Assembly (NCBI RefSeq): GCF_032118995.1
Contig: NC_092662.1
Location: 2,294,001-2,358,000 of the forward strand
DNA length: 64,000 bases
Source: Asterias amurensis
Lineage: Eukaryota; Echinodermata; Asteroidea; Forcipulatida; Asteriidae
Reading direction: 5' to 3'
In this document: positions 34,110 to 46,400 of the stretch, piece by piece
How positions within the stretch are numbered: position 1 is the first letter of the stretch
Layout of the letters: each line of letters starts with the position of its first letter
Translations under genes and position numbers: made by a program
Notes under the pieces: model-generated
Database searches by the model: none
The model's input: only the letters and a program-made list of their open reading frames with translations
What the model was told of the DNA's origin: nothing

Positions 34110-34306
34110 ATGGTAACTGCCGCTGGTTCCCTGTTTCTCGTTTGGTTTATGAACAATGTATGTGCTGTTGGAACCAGTGCTTGCTTAGTCTCTTGTCCGT
34201 GTCGTTTCCTCTTCATCAGTCAAGATGAGAATCATGAAAATTTGTTACCTATACTAACTTATTCCGACGACCCGTGGCGTTTTCTCTTCAAGGCGGCTGC
34301 GGACGT
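34110..34306 (+). CDS. Speculative signal-peptide exon
   Basis: An ATG-started frame with a hydrophobic N-terminus (MVTAAGSLFLVWFMNN) runs to GCGGAC|GTAAAG, a usable donor just before a 17-nt G-run (34317-34333). Spliced to the candidate terminal exon at 36949-37146 the phase would fit (0 to 0), with the minisatellite in the intron. No homology is recognised. Very uncertain. Confidence 0.12.
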
Positions 34307-34316
34307 AAAGAGCAGA

Positions 34317-34333
34317 GGGGGGGGGGGGGGGGG
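34317..34333 (+). repeat. 17-nt uninterrupted G run
   Basis: A pure G homopolymer, uncommon in this AT-rich DNA, lying about 110 bp before the minisatellite. Such tracts can form G-quadruplexes and are prone to length errors in sequencing. Confidence 0.8.
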
Positions 34334-34441
34334 AGAGACGATTGCTAAAAACATCACCAAGATAATGGATTGGCATCAGTTTAGTTTCACTCAGTCAGCA
34401 AATTATCGTATGTTATTATTATAAAATTATAGTAAGTTTCC

Positions 34442-36724
34442 AACTCAAATTAACTACACAACCGTACGCAACTCAATGGGAAACAACACAATCATACACA
34501 AGTCAATGGGAAACTACACAACCATACACAAGTCAATGGGAAACTACACAACCGTACATAAGTCAATGGGAAACTACACAACCGTACACAACTCCATGGG
34601 AAACTACACAACCATACACAAGTCAATTGGAAACTACACAACCATACACAAGTCAATTGGAAACTACACAACCATACACAAGTCAATGGGAAACTACACA
34701 ACCATACACAAGTCAATGGGAAACTACACAACCATACACAATGCAATGGGAAACTACACAACCATACACAAGTCAGTAGGACACTTTACAACCATACACA
34801 AGTCAATGGGAAACTACACAACCATACACAACTCAATGGGAAACTACACAACCGTACACAACTCCATGGGAAACTACACAACCATACACAAGTCAATTGG
34901 AAACTACACAACCATACACAAGTCAATGGGAAAATACACAACCATACACAATTAACAGGTAACACAACCATACACAAGTCAATGGGAAACTACACAACCA
35001 TACACAAGTCAATTGGAAACTACACAACCATACACATGTCAATGGGAAACTACACAACCATACACAAGTCAATGGGAAACTACACAACCATACACAAGTC
35101 AATGGGAAACTACACAACCATACACAATGCAATGGGAAACTACACAACCATACACAAGTCAACGGGAAACTACACAACCATACACAAGTCAATGGGAAAC
35201 TACACAACCATACACAAGTCAATGGGACACTTCACAACCATACACAAGTCAATGGGAAACTACACAACCATACACAAGTCAATGGGAAACTACACAACCA
35301 TACACAATTCAATGGGAAACTACACAACCGTACGTAAGTCAGAGGGAAACTACACAACCATACACAAGTCAGTAGGACACTTTACAACCATACACAATGC
35401 ACTGGGAAACTACACAAACATACACAAGTCAATGGGAAACTACACAACCATACACAAGTCAATGGGAAACTACACAACCATACACAACCCAATGGGAAAC
35501 TACACAACCGTACACAACTCAATGGGAAACTACACAACCATACACAAGTCAAAGGGAAACTACACAACCATACACAAGTCAATGGAAAATTACACAACCA
35601 TACACCAGTCAATGGGAAACCACACAACCATACACAAGTCAATGGGACACTACACAACCGTACACAATTCAATGGGAAACTACACAACCATACACAAGTC
35701 AGTAGGACACTTTACAACCACACACAAGTCAATGGATAACTACACAAGTCAATGGGAAACTACACAACCATACACAAGTCAATGGGAAACTACACAAACA
35801 TACACAAGTCAATGGGAAACTACACAACCATACACAAGTCAATGGGAAACTACACAACCATACACAAGTCAATGGGAAACTACACAACCATACACAAGTC
35901 AATGGGAAACTACACAACCATACACAAGTCAACGGGAAACTACACAACCATACACAAGTCAACAAGAAACTACACAACCATACACAAGTCAATGGGAAAA
36001 TACACAACCATACACAATTAACAGGTAACACAACCATACACAAGTCAATGGGAAACTACACAACCATACACAAGTCAATTGGAAACTACACAACCATACA
36101 CATGTCAATGGGAAACTACACAACCATACACAAGTCAATGGGAAACTACACAACCATACACAAGTCAATGGGAAACTACACAAACATACACAAGTCAATG
36201 GGAAACTACACAACCATACACAAGTCAATGGGAAACTACACAAACATACACAAGTCAATGGGAAACTACACAACCATACACAAGTCAATGGGAAACTACA
36301 CAACCATACACAAGTCAACGGGAAACTACACAACCATACACAAGTCAACAAGAAACTACACAACCATACACAAGTCAATGGGACACTTCACAACCATACA
36401 CAAGTCAATGGGAAACTACACAACCGTACACAAGTCAATGGGACACTTCACAACCATACACAAGTCAGTAGGACACTTTACAACCATACACAAGTCAACG
36501 GGAAACTACACAACCATACACAAGTCAATGGGAAACTACACAACCATACACAAGTCAATGGGAAACTACACACCCATACACAAGTCAATGGGAAACTACA
36601 CAACCATACACAAGTCAATGGGAAACTACACAACCATACACAAGTCAACGGGAAACTACACAACCATACACAAGTCAATGGGAAACTACACACCCATACA
36701 CAATGCAATGGGAACTACACAATT
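34442..36724. repeat. 2.3-kb minisatellite, 30-bp period (about 76 units)
   Basis: Each unit reads AGTCAATGGGAAACTACACA followed by ACCATACACA, with variants (GGACACTTTACA, AGTCAACGGG, AATGCAATGGG). Since 30 is divisible by 3 and the unit lacks stops in most frames, several frames on both strands are open, giving MGNYTTIHKS decapeptides on plus. A junction variant (ATTAACAGGTAACACAACC) occurs at 34951 and 36017, 1,066 bp apart, each followed by the same three variant units (AGTCAATTGG, then CATGTCAATGGG). A block of the array was therefore itself duplicated. I see no reason to regard it as coding. Confidence 0.95.
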
Positions 36725-36948
36725 CAATTAAAAACCTGAATACATACATTCATAAGAAAATAGGTTTGTTTCTAAAAATAGCTTAAAAAGAGAATTACAA
36801 CTATAAACTTTGAGGCAAGTTTACAGACAATGTAAGCCGAAGGAAAGCTTTGGCATACCAACATTAATTTTCTAACAGTTGTTTTTGTCTTTATTTAAAA
36901 TAAACACATGAGAAATGAATGTATTTCCTTTTTGTATTCTTTCATTAG

Positions 36949-37146
36949 CCTGTTCCATTGGATACAAACAGATGGGTGTTCAAGATAGAAGGCCAAGTTG
37001 CAGAGCAGATGATTTCATCCTTCCAACGCATCAAAGTTCAGCTTTCATTAATGGCTCAAGACAATTTTGTGGGGTACTATCGTTTCTATTTGTGGAAAAA
37101 GGGAACAGTTAAAGAAGCTTGGTTGTTTTTAAAGCAGTTTCTGTAG
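36949..37146 (+). CDS. Candidate 3'-terminal exon of an unidentified gene
   Basis: A strong acceptor (TTGTATTCTTTCATTAG) is followed by a phase-0 frame of 65 codons to TAG. It starts PVPLDTNRWVFKIEGQ and is soluble, mixed-charge and protein-like. AATAAA at 37410-37415 could serve as poly(A) signal. I do not recognise the protein. The upstream exon is unknown; 34110-34306 is phase-compatible. Confidence 0.25.
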   Translation, partial: PVPLDTNRWVFKIEGQVAEQMISSFQRIKVQLSLMAQDNFVGYYRFYLWKKGTVKEAWLFLKQFL

Positions 37147-40100
37147 TATCATTTACATGAACCTTTATATATTAAAACAATGTGCAATTTCTTCTAGATT
37201 ATACAAGTTGGACATGGACAATGTTGTACTGCTATGTATTGTAAAAACGAATTGTACAAATGCATACATTTTCTTCTCATGTTTAGATTAAAGTTCCATA
37301 CTTTTATGATGTATGTATGTACTTTGAATTGTTGAAATAACCTTTGGTGGAAAAAAATGCGTCTAGGGAGATTGGTACCACTTTCACTTTTTTTAAACTT
37401 CTTTTAACAAATAAAACAACTCGTCATCAAAGATATGTCAGCAATATAGTATGGTTTTATAATCCTCGTTATAATCAAATTTCAACATTACAGAAATAAT
37501 AGTTAAAATGGCTGCAACCACAACTTTGAAGAGGGATTGTTTCTTTGCATCATTTTAACCTTTTGTACAATTAACAATTAACAATGTTTTTTATAAACAA
37601 CAATGGAATAATACGGTATTTGCCTATCATTAAAGAAATAAAGATTGTGCGAATAGACGCACCGAATGCAATAATAGCTTCCTCTGATATATTTTCAACT
37701 TTGTGTGTGAATCTTCATTTCATTCACAATTCTAGAGTTAAGTTTTTGAGGCAAAAGTTATTGTCAACGGTGGAGGGAGGGAGACAGTTTGTTACATCAA
37801 AGTTTTTAATGAAATTTTTCGATGCAAATTGTCAACCAATGGATCTCCATGTTCAGTGTACTTTTGTTTGTTTTATACAGCACTCATTAAGTTGACTGAT
37901 ATTTGGAAGGGCAAAGATGGAGGCAGGAAATATTGTATTTTCCTTCATCCATGGTTGTGATAAAAATCTTGGTCAAAATTATTGAAGAACATGTTGCTGC
38001 GTTTATGCGCATGTATATGTTTGTGTTTATTATTAGATTTTGGTTCCTTTTTCATTGGAAAATGCAACTTCTGTTATGACAATCAAGAGAGGAAAGCCTA
38101 AAACCATTCGAACCGTAAAAGGCCTGTAACTTTAACGCTTTTCTGCATTTGAAGACAACTTGATATTCAAAGATTCAAAATATTTATTGTCATGGTAACA
38201 GCATGAAATTTGTTTTCCCTGTGTTGTGCCTATAAGAAGAATCTAATACAAGTAGAGGCATAAAAACAATAGACAACAAGAATATATTTATAAAATTAAA
38301 GTAATAGAAAGGGGGATAATACAGATCATAAAATACACAATAATCAACAAATTTTAAAAATGCACCACGTTATCTCGACCAACTATTGTTACAAAGGTTA
38401 ATATTGCGCAAGGTAGAAAACGAGTTCTTAAAACTGTTGGTCTTAAGACATAGTTGTCGGACCCTGCCTGAGTGGTTCTGAAAAAATTGATGGTTAAAAC
38501 TTATTAAACTGAGTCATAATGTAATCTTCCATGATTTCTTGCATGCTCTTATAGTGTCTGCTCCAATAATCCTGCTGGCCTTTTTGGGGATGCGCTGGAA
38601 TTTCTTACAATTTGCCTGGGAGAGTGAATTATACCAACAAATACAACAGAAACTTAAGATAGATTGAAGATATTCAACATACACGATACATTCCTTACTG
38701 TCGAGATTATTATGGATCGGTAAGAATGTCAATTTCACGGTAAATAGTTGCGTGGTTTCAATGAAATTGCTTCACTGACAACTTTTCAAAAGTTTCCACT
38801 AGTCACAAACTTTCAAACCAATATTGATATAAACTCAATTTATTTATGGATTTAAGTTAGCCAGTAAAGTAAAGTTTAATTCATGCCGTGTCATTTTTAA
38901 TTTGTATACATTTACCTAAGACGACTCTTCTAACTGAAAAGCGCATCGAGTTGAAAATGCTTTTAAAACATTATCCAGTGTGGTGATTTAAAAGTTGAGT
39001 TGATTTATATTATTAAAAACAGGTAAGCCCTATCTGTTTCCCTTCATCTATTACACCAAAGCCCTGCATAAAGTCGCAATTGAGTTATTGCTTGACATGA
39101 CAACACTTTGCTAGAGGTTAAACACTGTACAAACGGTTTTTAATTATCAGGAAAGAAAGAAACTGTAATTCAACGTAACAATAAATACTACCAAAGCCTA
39201 CATCTTATAAATATTCAATTAAAAAGTCACAATAATGACTTACATTTCATTTGAACTATAGCCCCCCTAATACAACTATCATGACTTATTATCTATCATA
39301 GCAGTTTTTCGTAAATGAGATATACCGGTTCGTAATAATTATTACGATTAATGCTTACTCGGTAGTGATATTCCTGGTAATTATTATAACTTTGTGTTCC
39401 CGTATTCTCCTGTCTTTTCCTGTCAGTGCTAAAAAGTATTGGTATATTTTGAAATTGCTCCCGCCCGAACACTAAAACAAATTATTTAGATCTAAAAAGG
39501 AACACAATTAGAAGGGCGTGGCCGGAACGGACCAAATATTAATAAATGACTTTGTGTCTCGGTTTCTGTTCACAGTATTTGGGCTTATTATTGTTGCTTT
39601 CTTCTGAAAAGAAAAAGGTTTTTAAAAAGGGGGAATTTATATTATTGTTTATGCTTGTTCGTGTTCTGTTTTAGCTCAATTATCTTTAATGTAATATATT
39701 TTTACAATAGCCAAGAGGTGACGAGAGACGAATAAGCCCCATTAGTTGTCAGGGTGCCACTGTAGGCCAAAAGTCATGCGCAAAACAGGGTTATCATCAT
39801 TCCATGCCCTCAAATTCTGTTTAATAATATTGTTTTGGGGTCATGCAATTAATTGTGTCGCTAGGGGCCTATAACAATTTATCACAACCTGGGTGCTATG
39901 TGCTTCAGCTTTTGAGGAGACGTGATAAATGTAGGCTTTGAGGTTGGTCCTATTTGGCTTGGGAAGTGAAAAAGTGATCATATGCAGCGGTTTAGGAAAA
40001 AACACATTATTTGTCTGTGTTTTTTTCCGGGGTATGGCCTAATTAGCAAAAATTCCGAAAAGATGACCTGCCAAAAATTGAAAAGAAATCAGATGTTTTA

Positions 40101-40540
40101 TTAGTTGTACGAAAATATATTTGATTGGTTTTCAAGAGGTTCAGATACTTAAAATAGTTTTTAAAATAACTTTTGAATATTAATTAGCACAAGCATTGGT
40201 TGCTGCTTTTAGAGCTTTTTGGCGCCCTCCCGTGTTAACAAACTGAGATGCAAAACACTGGGTTGAACTTCTGCCTAAATGCATATTCATGAATATGCAA
40301 ATCACACTGTTTATTTGGGAAATAGTGCGAACACACGGTAAGAAAACCTCCATTCATGATCCAACCATTAATAGGTGTCAGTAGACAGTTTACCCAAAGC
40401 AGTTACGTTACAAAATATGACGGGGTTGAACTTTAGATGGTTTAACACAGAAAATAGTATTGGCTCAAAAATAAACACAACATTACGACTGCAAGAGACT
40501 AATCACAACTTGCGCATGCGTATTTTAATCACAAGCATCC
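37147..40540. other. Non-coding stretch
   Basis: AT-rich. At 38165-38215 AAAATATTTATTGTCATGGT and GCATGAAATTTGTTTTCCC resemble a widespread tail motif of animal dispersed repeats (family not certain). A 103-codon ORF at 37584-37895 has no support. Confidence 0.35.
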
Positions 40541-41107
40541 GTGGTTTAGCTTCATACGTCGTGTTGGTTTAAATTATGCCTCGAAAAAACCAAAGGTCTT
40601 TGCGAAACACATGCACACAGGCAGGTTGTCATTACCGACTGAAGTGCGAAAATGACTTCTCCGTTATTAGCTTGGAAAAGGTTTGTATGAACAGTTATTT
40701 ATTTTTAAACAAAGTGTCACACGTTTTCCTGCCTATCACGAGTATCGTACCAAATTATGTGTTTTTTTTAAAGCAAGTTTTAAAGCCGCAAATTGGTCAA
40801 AGTTAGATATGCCCAGTTTCCGGACATTACATTTACACCCCGTTCTGTGCAAAGAAATTTCGGAGTACCCTGCGGCTGTGCAACTGCAAGTGCAATGCAA
40901 CATGCACACAGATCAACCATTGACGAACGGTATTATTTGTTGCTAAACTTTCCGTATCCTGCCACCACTTTTTAACTAATTTTTACAAAAAGGAATATCT
41001 CATTTGAATGAATAATTAGATTGAGATTTTAGAATTAGAAATACTCATAGATACTATTTTATTTCAATCATTTATATTTTAATTTTATAATTATAAATTA
41101 CAAATGA
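40541..41107. other. Region upstream of ACOT9; repeat fragments
   Basis: A diverged CCACCACTTTTT element lies at 40945-41090 (AACTTTCCGTATCCTGCC at its left). ATG at 40576 followed by 49 nt to GCAG|GTTGTC (MPRKNQRSLRNTCTQA) ends in phase 1, as needed to join ACOT9 exon 41496. It could be the missing first exon, but this stretch recurs partly at 33900-34090, so confidence is low. Confidence 0.25.
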
Positions 41108-41235
41108 AGGATAACTTTCCGTATGGCGCCACCACTTTTTCACTCATTTTTACAAAAAGGGATATATCAATCAGGTAAATTAGATACTATATTATTTTAT
41201 TTCGAATGAAAAAGTGGTGGCGCCATACGGAAACT
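41108..41235. mobile_element. 128-bp MITE with ACTTTCCGTATGGCGCCACC ends
   Basis: Near-perfect inverted tips (TTTCCGTATGGCGCCACCAC ... GTGGTGGCGCCATACGGAAA) surround an AT-rich core (AGATACTATATTATTTTATT). Relatives are at 51722-52131 (interrupted), 40945-41090 and 12245-12370 (diverged). Confidence 0.75.
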
Positions 41236-41495
41236 TTTCCCAAATGACAAAAAGTGGTGGGTGGCAGTATATTTTACTGGGCCGTTATATGGCTCTCTCT
41301 TATTGAGAGTCTTATTCATGTATTACAAATACATCTGTCTTTTAGCTGGAAGACCAAAGTGTTGGTTAAAATTTGCATAACGTTCATCCCATTTTACATT
41401 TTACTCCCCATCCAAAAGGACATTTGCCATTCTGCAAAGGTGTTCACCACACTGCAGCAGAGGGGGTAATTCTTGTTCTGCTCGATGCTTTTCAG

Positions 41496-44400
41496 AGACA
41501 CAGAGTATTCCAACCATCAGACAAGGTACGTTTAAATGAAATAGCCTTCACAGAAAAGTACATGAATGAAGTTGGGAAGGCAGTGCTAACGGATGATACC
41601 CATGCCTACACCTTACGGACTGTGTAGAGGGTAACCCTGCTGCAGCCCAGGAGTAGCTGGCATCGTTTTCCTGGTGACAGTTGAATTGGGTCGATAACCC
41701 AAATGTATTGTAACAGTTGTAGCTCTCACCTTGAATGTGGCCGATATCTTGTAAAAAAAACCATTTTTTGAGTGTGCATAGACCCACCCCTTGTTGCATA
41801 TGATTCCACAAGCTAATCAAACCAGCGCCCTCACCCATTCCTTTACTGTTCCTCAAGTTTCTGCTGTGTGACAATCAACAATTGTACAATTTTAAAAAAC
41901 AATTTTGAATTGGAAAGCATCAAATGTGAGAAATTAACCTGTGTTTATAATATAATAATTTCAAATATTGTTATATTTTCTATCCGTTTTATTCCTCTGC
42001 AGTTAGGAAACAGTTGCAGGTATTGGTTGGAACACAGAAAGTATGGAGGTTTGTAATAAAAATTGTTTGCCTGCTTGCTGCATAATTTTTGTTAATATTC
42101 GAGCCCATCATATTTTCAGGCTTTCGCATTCCAGTCTTTGTGGAAATGGTGGAAGAGGATTGTGAGTAGGGGCTTTCCTCGTCTTGCAAAGGGGTCAATA
42201 GGAATGTCAAATTTTTTTCAGTGAGAACTACTTTTGAGGATCCCCACTTGTGTCCTTGAGCAAGACACTTTGACTTTATCATAACTGCTTCCCTCCACAG
42301 AGTAAAAATGGGTACTGGCGAGTGCTAGGGAGTAAACTGCGATAGACATGGGGGCCGGGTGGGGGCGGGGTTAGAGTATAGGATTATTCTTAATGGTTTA
42401 ATGCCAATGAAACCAGAAATAAACATCAGTCTGATGGGCCATAGTTGCTCAGGGCCATATTGGCTCTGGACAGACTTGACCCTTTTCTGTAATCAGTGAC
42501 ATGGAAAGTAAATGCTCTAGTCTTTTTGTACAGCAACCAGCAGCAGGATCGATCAGCTCTCTTCAAACAGCTCGCCAATAAGCAGGAGGACCTCACAGTG
42601 AAATGCATGAAAGACAGCTACCAGGAGGCGGTCATCCCACTGGCCGACGACCCACGCATCCAAGAGAAATACCTCAATTTCTACAACACGGTGCGGATCG
42701 GCAAGATACTAGAAGACTTGGATACATTCGCTGGTGAGTTTCAAGTGAGTTCTATTCTTATGATTTCGTACCCTAAAGGCCATGTCATCTTTCTCAGATT
42801 TCTGAGGGTTGGTGCCCATTTGGGAATCATGCAGTCACGCTCAAACCAATTCACCAATTACTGCGTTTTTCTTCTCCAACAGTTTCCACGTCATATCTGC
42901 ACAACAGAGAGTCACAGGGTCAATCCTCACCTCTGGTTATTGTTACAGCCCTGGTCGATAGAATAAGTGAGTATTAAGCAAGCATTTTGTGTTTCCTCTG
43001 AAGTTTGTCCTTATGTCAGGAGTTTCGCAAAGTCTCCTCAAAATATTCCACAACTTTATCCAAATGTGTATTTTTGTGTTTCTGGTGATGCAGAGTTTAT
43101 CTAGTGTTCCATAAAACAATGAGTGATTTTGAATTGTAAGATAATTGGCTAAACAAAACTTGGATCCGTATTTTTCCAGACTTTCATGAGTTGGACATCA
43201 AGTATGACAAGGATATCAAGATGTGCGGCAATGTGACGTGGACGGGGAAGAGCTCAATGGAAGTCACCATGAATCTACACCAGGTGAGACCTAGACTTGT
43301 CCACAAGCCGTTAAATTTCTGTCGCAGTAATGCAAAACAGCTCTCTTGCAACTTTCTCACAAGAGGGATGTTCTGCTCAAATCTTCTAATGCTCTAATTG
43401 AAACAAACAGTGGTTTTGAATTGCTATAAAATACATACAATTTCGATTTGTGTTCTTCTCGGCAACCTCCTATGTTATCACTTCCCGTTTGCTCTAACTG
43501 TATGGGCTTTTTGCTTTCTTATTGATGCAGAAACAAGATGATGTTAACTGGAAGAAATTGCTTGGTGCAAGATTTCTGATGGTCGCCAGAGACCCAAACA
43601 ATAAAGGGTAGGAGTTGACAGAATTTAAAAGAATAATCATTGCAATGTTGCTCCCAACCTCTTTAAAAAAAGAGAAAAGTATCCTCCATTTGTGTATATA
43701 AAATGGAGACTGAGAAAAACTACTGAATTTCTCTAGCTTTTATCCACATTATGTTCTGGAGCAGAAGAAAAATATAACTTGATTTTAATTTTCCAGTGCT
43801 ACATATGTACATCCGCTAAGAGCGGAAACACCAGAGGAAGCAACCATTCTAGAAAGAGGGGAGAAGAATAAACAGCTGCGTCTCCATCGCTCGGAGCAGT
43901 CGTTATTCAAGAGCGCCCCCACAGCTGAAGAGAGAGAAATCATCCATAGGCTCTTTGTGGATACGCTTGATACAAAGTAAGTGGATTTTTAGGAGGAATA
44001 ATAATAACAAGTTCTTATATAGCGCAATTTATAATAACCGTATCAATGCGCTTTACATAAATGCCCTGGTCATTGGGCCAATAACGTTCCTTTAATCCCG
44101 ATAGGAATTATACAGCCCCAAGCTACCGTGGCGCTCCGAAGGCTTTTTCATTCACAATACCAACCTCTACCCTCACAGGTACCCATTTATACCCCTGGGC
44201 GAAGAGAAGCTATTTTAGTAAAGTATCTTGCTCAAGGACACAAGTGTCACGACCGGGATTCGAACCCACACTATGGTGACTTAGCACCAGAGCTTGAATT
44301 CGATGCTCTTAACCACTCGGCCATGACACTCTACGAGTATAAGCCTGGATTTTTTTTTTCCAGCACAAGTAAAATATATGAGACCTCAACAGTTTTTGAC

Positions 44401-46400
44401 AGGTTGTCAAAAGTGAAACGAGTGAGAATCAAATTTTGTGCAGCAATTTGGATAGCCCCAATCTATGGGCAAACCTTCTACCATGCCCAGCCCTCAATTT
44501 TAATATTTTTTTTAAAAGTCAAATTCTTTTTGCTTATAAGTATGCGATTCTTGTTTACCGGCACGATACGTTAGCTTGTGAACGGGGAAATCCCTGTTCA
44601 CCATCAGCTGTATTTTACTTATAGGTTTTTAAAGGCTTGTAGGCAGTTTGACAAGATTACAAGAGACAATATTTGAAATGATAGCTTCGTAGAGAAATAA
44701 ACCATTGCTATTTGGTTGTTGGTTTTTATTTTCAGGTCAGCCTCCTTCAGCACAAGAACGAAGCCTACAAACTCAGTCTGGATGGAAGACTCGAAGCTTA
44801 AGAATCTCCTCATCTGCTTCCCAGAGGTAAAAACTGTAGACTCAAAAACCGCTGACAAATTTTCCTCTTCGCTTACAACTTATGGAGTCACTGCATTGAT
44901 ATAATCTTCCTTTAATTTTCATGCGCTATATTATTAAGGTGAAGTTTGCAGTGACACCATGTGGAAATCTCTCTTTTGAGTAGTGTTGGTTTCGAAAGGA
45001 ACGAGTGGTTGACATCTTATCGTTCCATTATGCTCCGATCGTCCACAGGAGAAGAAGATGATCAAAGAATACCGAAGATGATCAAAGCTTACTTATCGAA
45101 ACATTGAGTTGTCAACCACTGGTTCTTTTCAGAAACTGCTCAAGAGAGAGATTTTTACATGGAGTTACGTCACACCTTACCTTGTGATACTTCTACCATG
45201 CAAATTTTGAATCCTGCCTTTTTTTTTTGTAGCAACGGAACTTGTACAACAAAATCTTTGGTGGTTTTCTAATGAGACAGGCGTTGGAACTGGCTTACGC
45301 AAATGCTGCTGTGTACTGGTGAGTGTAGTTTCAGTAGTGTTGTAAGCTGCACAGAGACTATACATGTAAACAAAGATATTTGCAAATGATGTTTGGTATT
45401 CTTTATGTCATATATTTAAAATGGGGTTGTAGGGGCGCAGGTCATCTTTATTTTTAAAAGGATAATGTCTTAGCAGATAATACTTCAAGAGTGATTTCTG
45501 TTTGTTCCTTCTCATTCAGTCAAACGAGACCCATTTTCAAGTCAGTTGACAACATTCAGTTCCGAAAACCAGTCGAGGTTGGAGACTTGCTCTATCTATC
45601 ATCACAGGTATGTGTTATTGCTTTTCTTCATAAACTTCTCTAAACATTATGTTGTTCGACCTTGTTCCCAATTGCACATGGTGGATTTTTTTTTTTTTTT
45701 TTTTGATTTACCACAACTTCAAACTCTCAAAATTCTCAATATATCTCTAAAAGTAAATATGGGGTTTTTGTTTTGCAGGTTGCCTTCACAGATGGCCATT
45801 ACATGCAGCTGAGGGTCCATGCTGAGGTAGTTGATCCAACAACTGGTGCACGAGACACCACCAATGTATTCCACTTCACTGTCAAGTCATCGAGTCAGGG
45901 TCCCATACCCATGGTCCGACCTAAAACCTATGGAGGTCAGTAGCCACGTACACTTTATATCTTCACGACAAATTGTCTTATTATTAGTAAGTTGTTTAAC
46001 ATCTATTAAATTGTTGCGGTACCATATAGAATCAAACTGCCTGGAGTAACCCCGCAGGCAATCTCTGTCGTCTATTTTGCAAGACACTGCTCTAGAATTG
46101 CAAAGGTCGTGGGTTAGAATCCCACCAGAGTAAATGCCTGTGATTTTTTTCACAGGACTCGGGAAAGTGCTACAGTGCTAACACACATCAATGTTTTTAG
46201 TGTTCAACCAACAATTTAAAACAAAATGTCTGTGGCATTCTATTAGGGTTTTTGGCTAGCATTTTGAATTTTTACAAAGAAGTTAATTTAATATCTTGTT
46301 TTTGTTTTCTCATGTGTTGACAGAATCAATGTTATTTCTGAACGGTCGAAGACACTTTCTGGAGTTTTTGAAGGAGAATCCTGAAGAAGCAACAGCATAG
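41496..46400 (+). CDS. ACOT9: Acyl-CoA thioesterase 9 (mitochondrial double hot-dog thioesterase); 5' end incomplete
   Basis: Hydrolyses acyl-CoAs to free acid and CoA in mitochondria. Exons found: 41496-41525, 42003-42048, 42534-42733, 42883-42966, 43180-43283, 43531-43607, 43797-43976, 44736-44826, 45233-45318, 45520-45607, 45779-45935, 46324-46400; all junctions are in phase (about 405 aa). Family blocks: IPTIRQVRKQLQVLVGT (human VNHVRDKLREIVGAS), CMKDSYQEAVIPL, NTVRIGKILEDLD, VTALVDRI, GKSSMEV, FLMVARDPNNKG (first hot-dog), then NSVWMEDSKLKNL, NKIFGGFLMRQALELAYA, FRKPVEVGDLLYLSSQV, TTNVFHFTV and PKTYGESMLFLNGRRHF (second). The first found exon is only 30 nt and starts in phase 1, so at least one more exon with start codon and transit peptide lies upstream; a phase-compatible guess ends at 40624. 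Intron 7 carries a SINE, and the 3' UTR region a MITE. Confidence 0.95.
41589..41735 (+). repeat. Dispersed repeat, copy 3 (GACTGTGTAGAGGGTAACCC family)
   Basis: It lies in the first intron of the visible ACOT9 gene. CATGCCTACACCTTACGGAC, CAGCCCAGGAGTAGCTGGCA and GTTGAATTGGGTCGATAACC follow the order of the copies at 21766-21915 and 16836-16970. Confidence 0.5.
44005..44335 (-). repeat. Near-complete tRNA-derived SINE (minus) in ACOT9 intron 7
   Basis: In reverse it starts with GTGTCATGGCCGAGTGGTTA (A box) and GGGTTCGAATCCCGGTCGTG (B box), has a body CACTTGTGTCCTTGAGCAAG, and ends near ATTGCGCTATATAAGAACTT with an ATT-rich tail. This is the longest member in the window, about 330 bp. The tail also appears alone near 23800-23850 and 1470-1515. 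Confidence 0.75.
46085..46155 (+). repeat. tRNA-like fragment in ACOT9 intron 11
   Basis: CACTGCTCTAGAATTGCAAA then GGTCGTGGGTTAGAATCCCA resembles the anticodon arm and B box of a tRNA-derived SINE. A CCTGTGATTTTTTTCACAGG hairpin follows at about 46137-46156. Confidence 0.4.

Noticed and set aside
34442-36724. CRISPR-like array
   Set aside because: The 30-bp units are contiguous with no unique spacers, and the genome is eukaryotic.
34476-36731. Long plus-strand ORFs encoding MGNYTTIHKS repeats (159, 348, 227 codons) and CVWLCSFPLT repeats on minus
   Set aside because: They follow from a stop-free 30-bp minisatellite whose frames are open on both strands; there are no flanking gene signals and the frame breaks at the junction units.
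37584-37895. 103-codon ORF as a gene
   Set aside because: No domain, no splice context, ordinary AT-rich composition; expected by chance in 64 kb.
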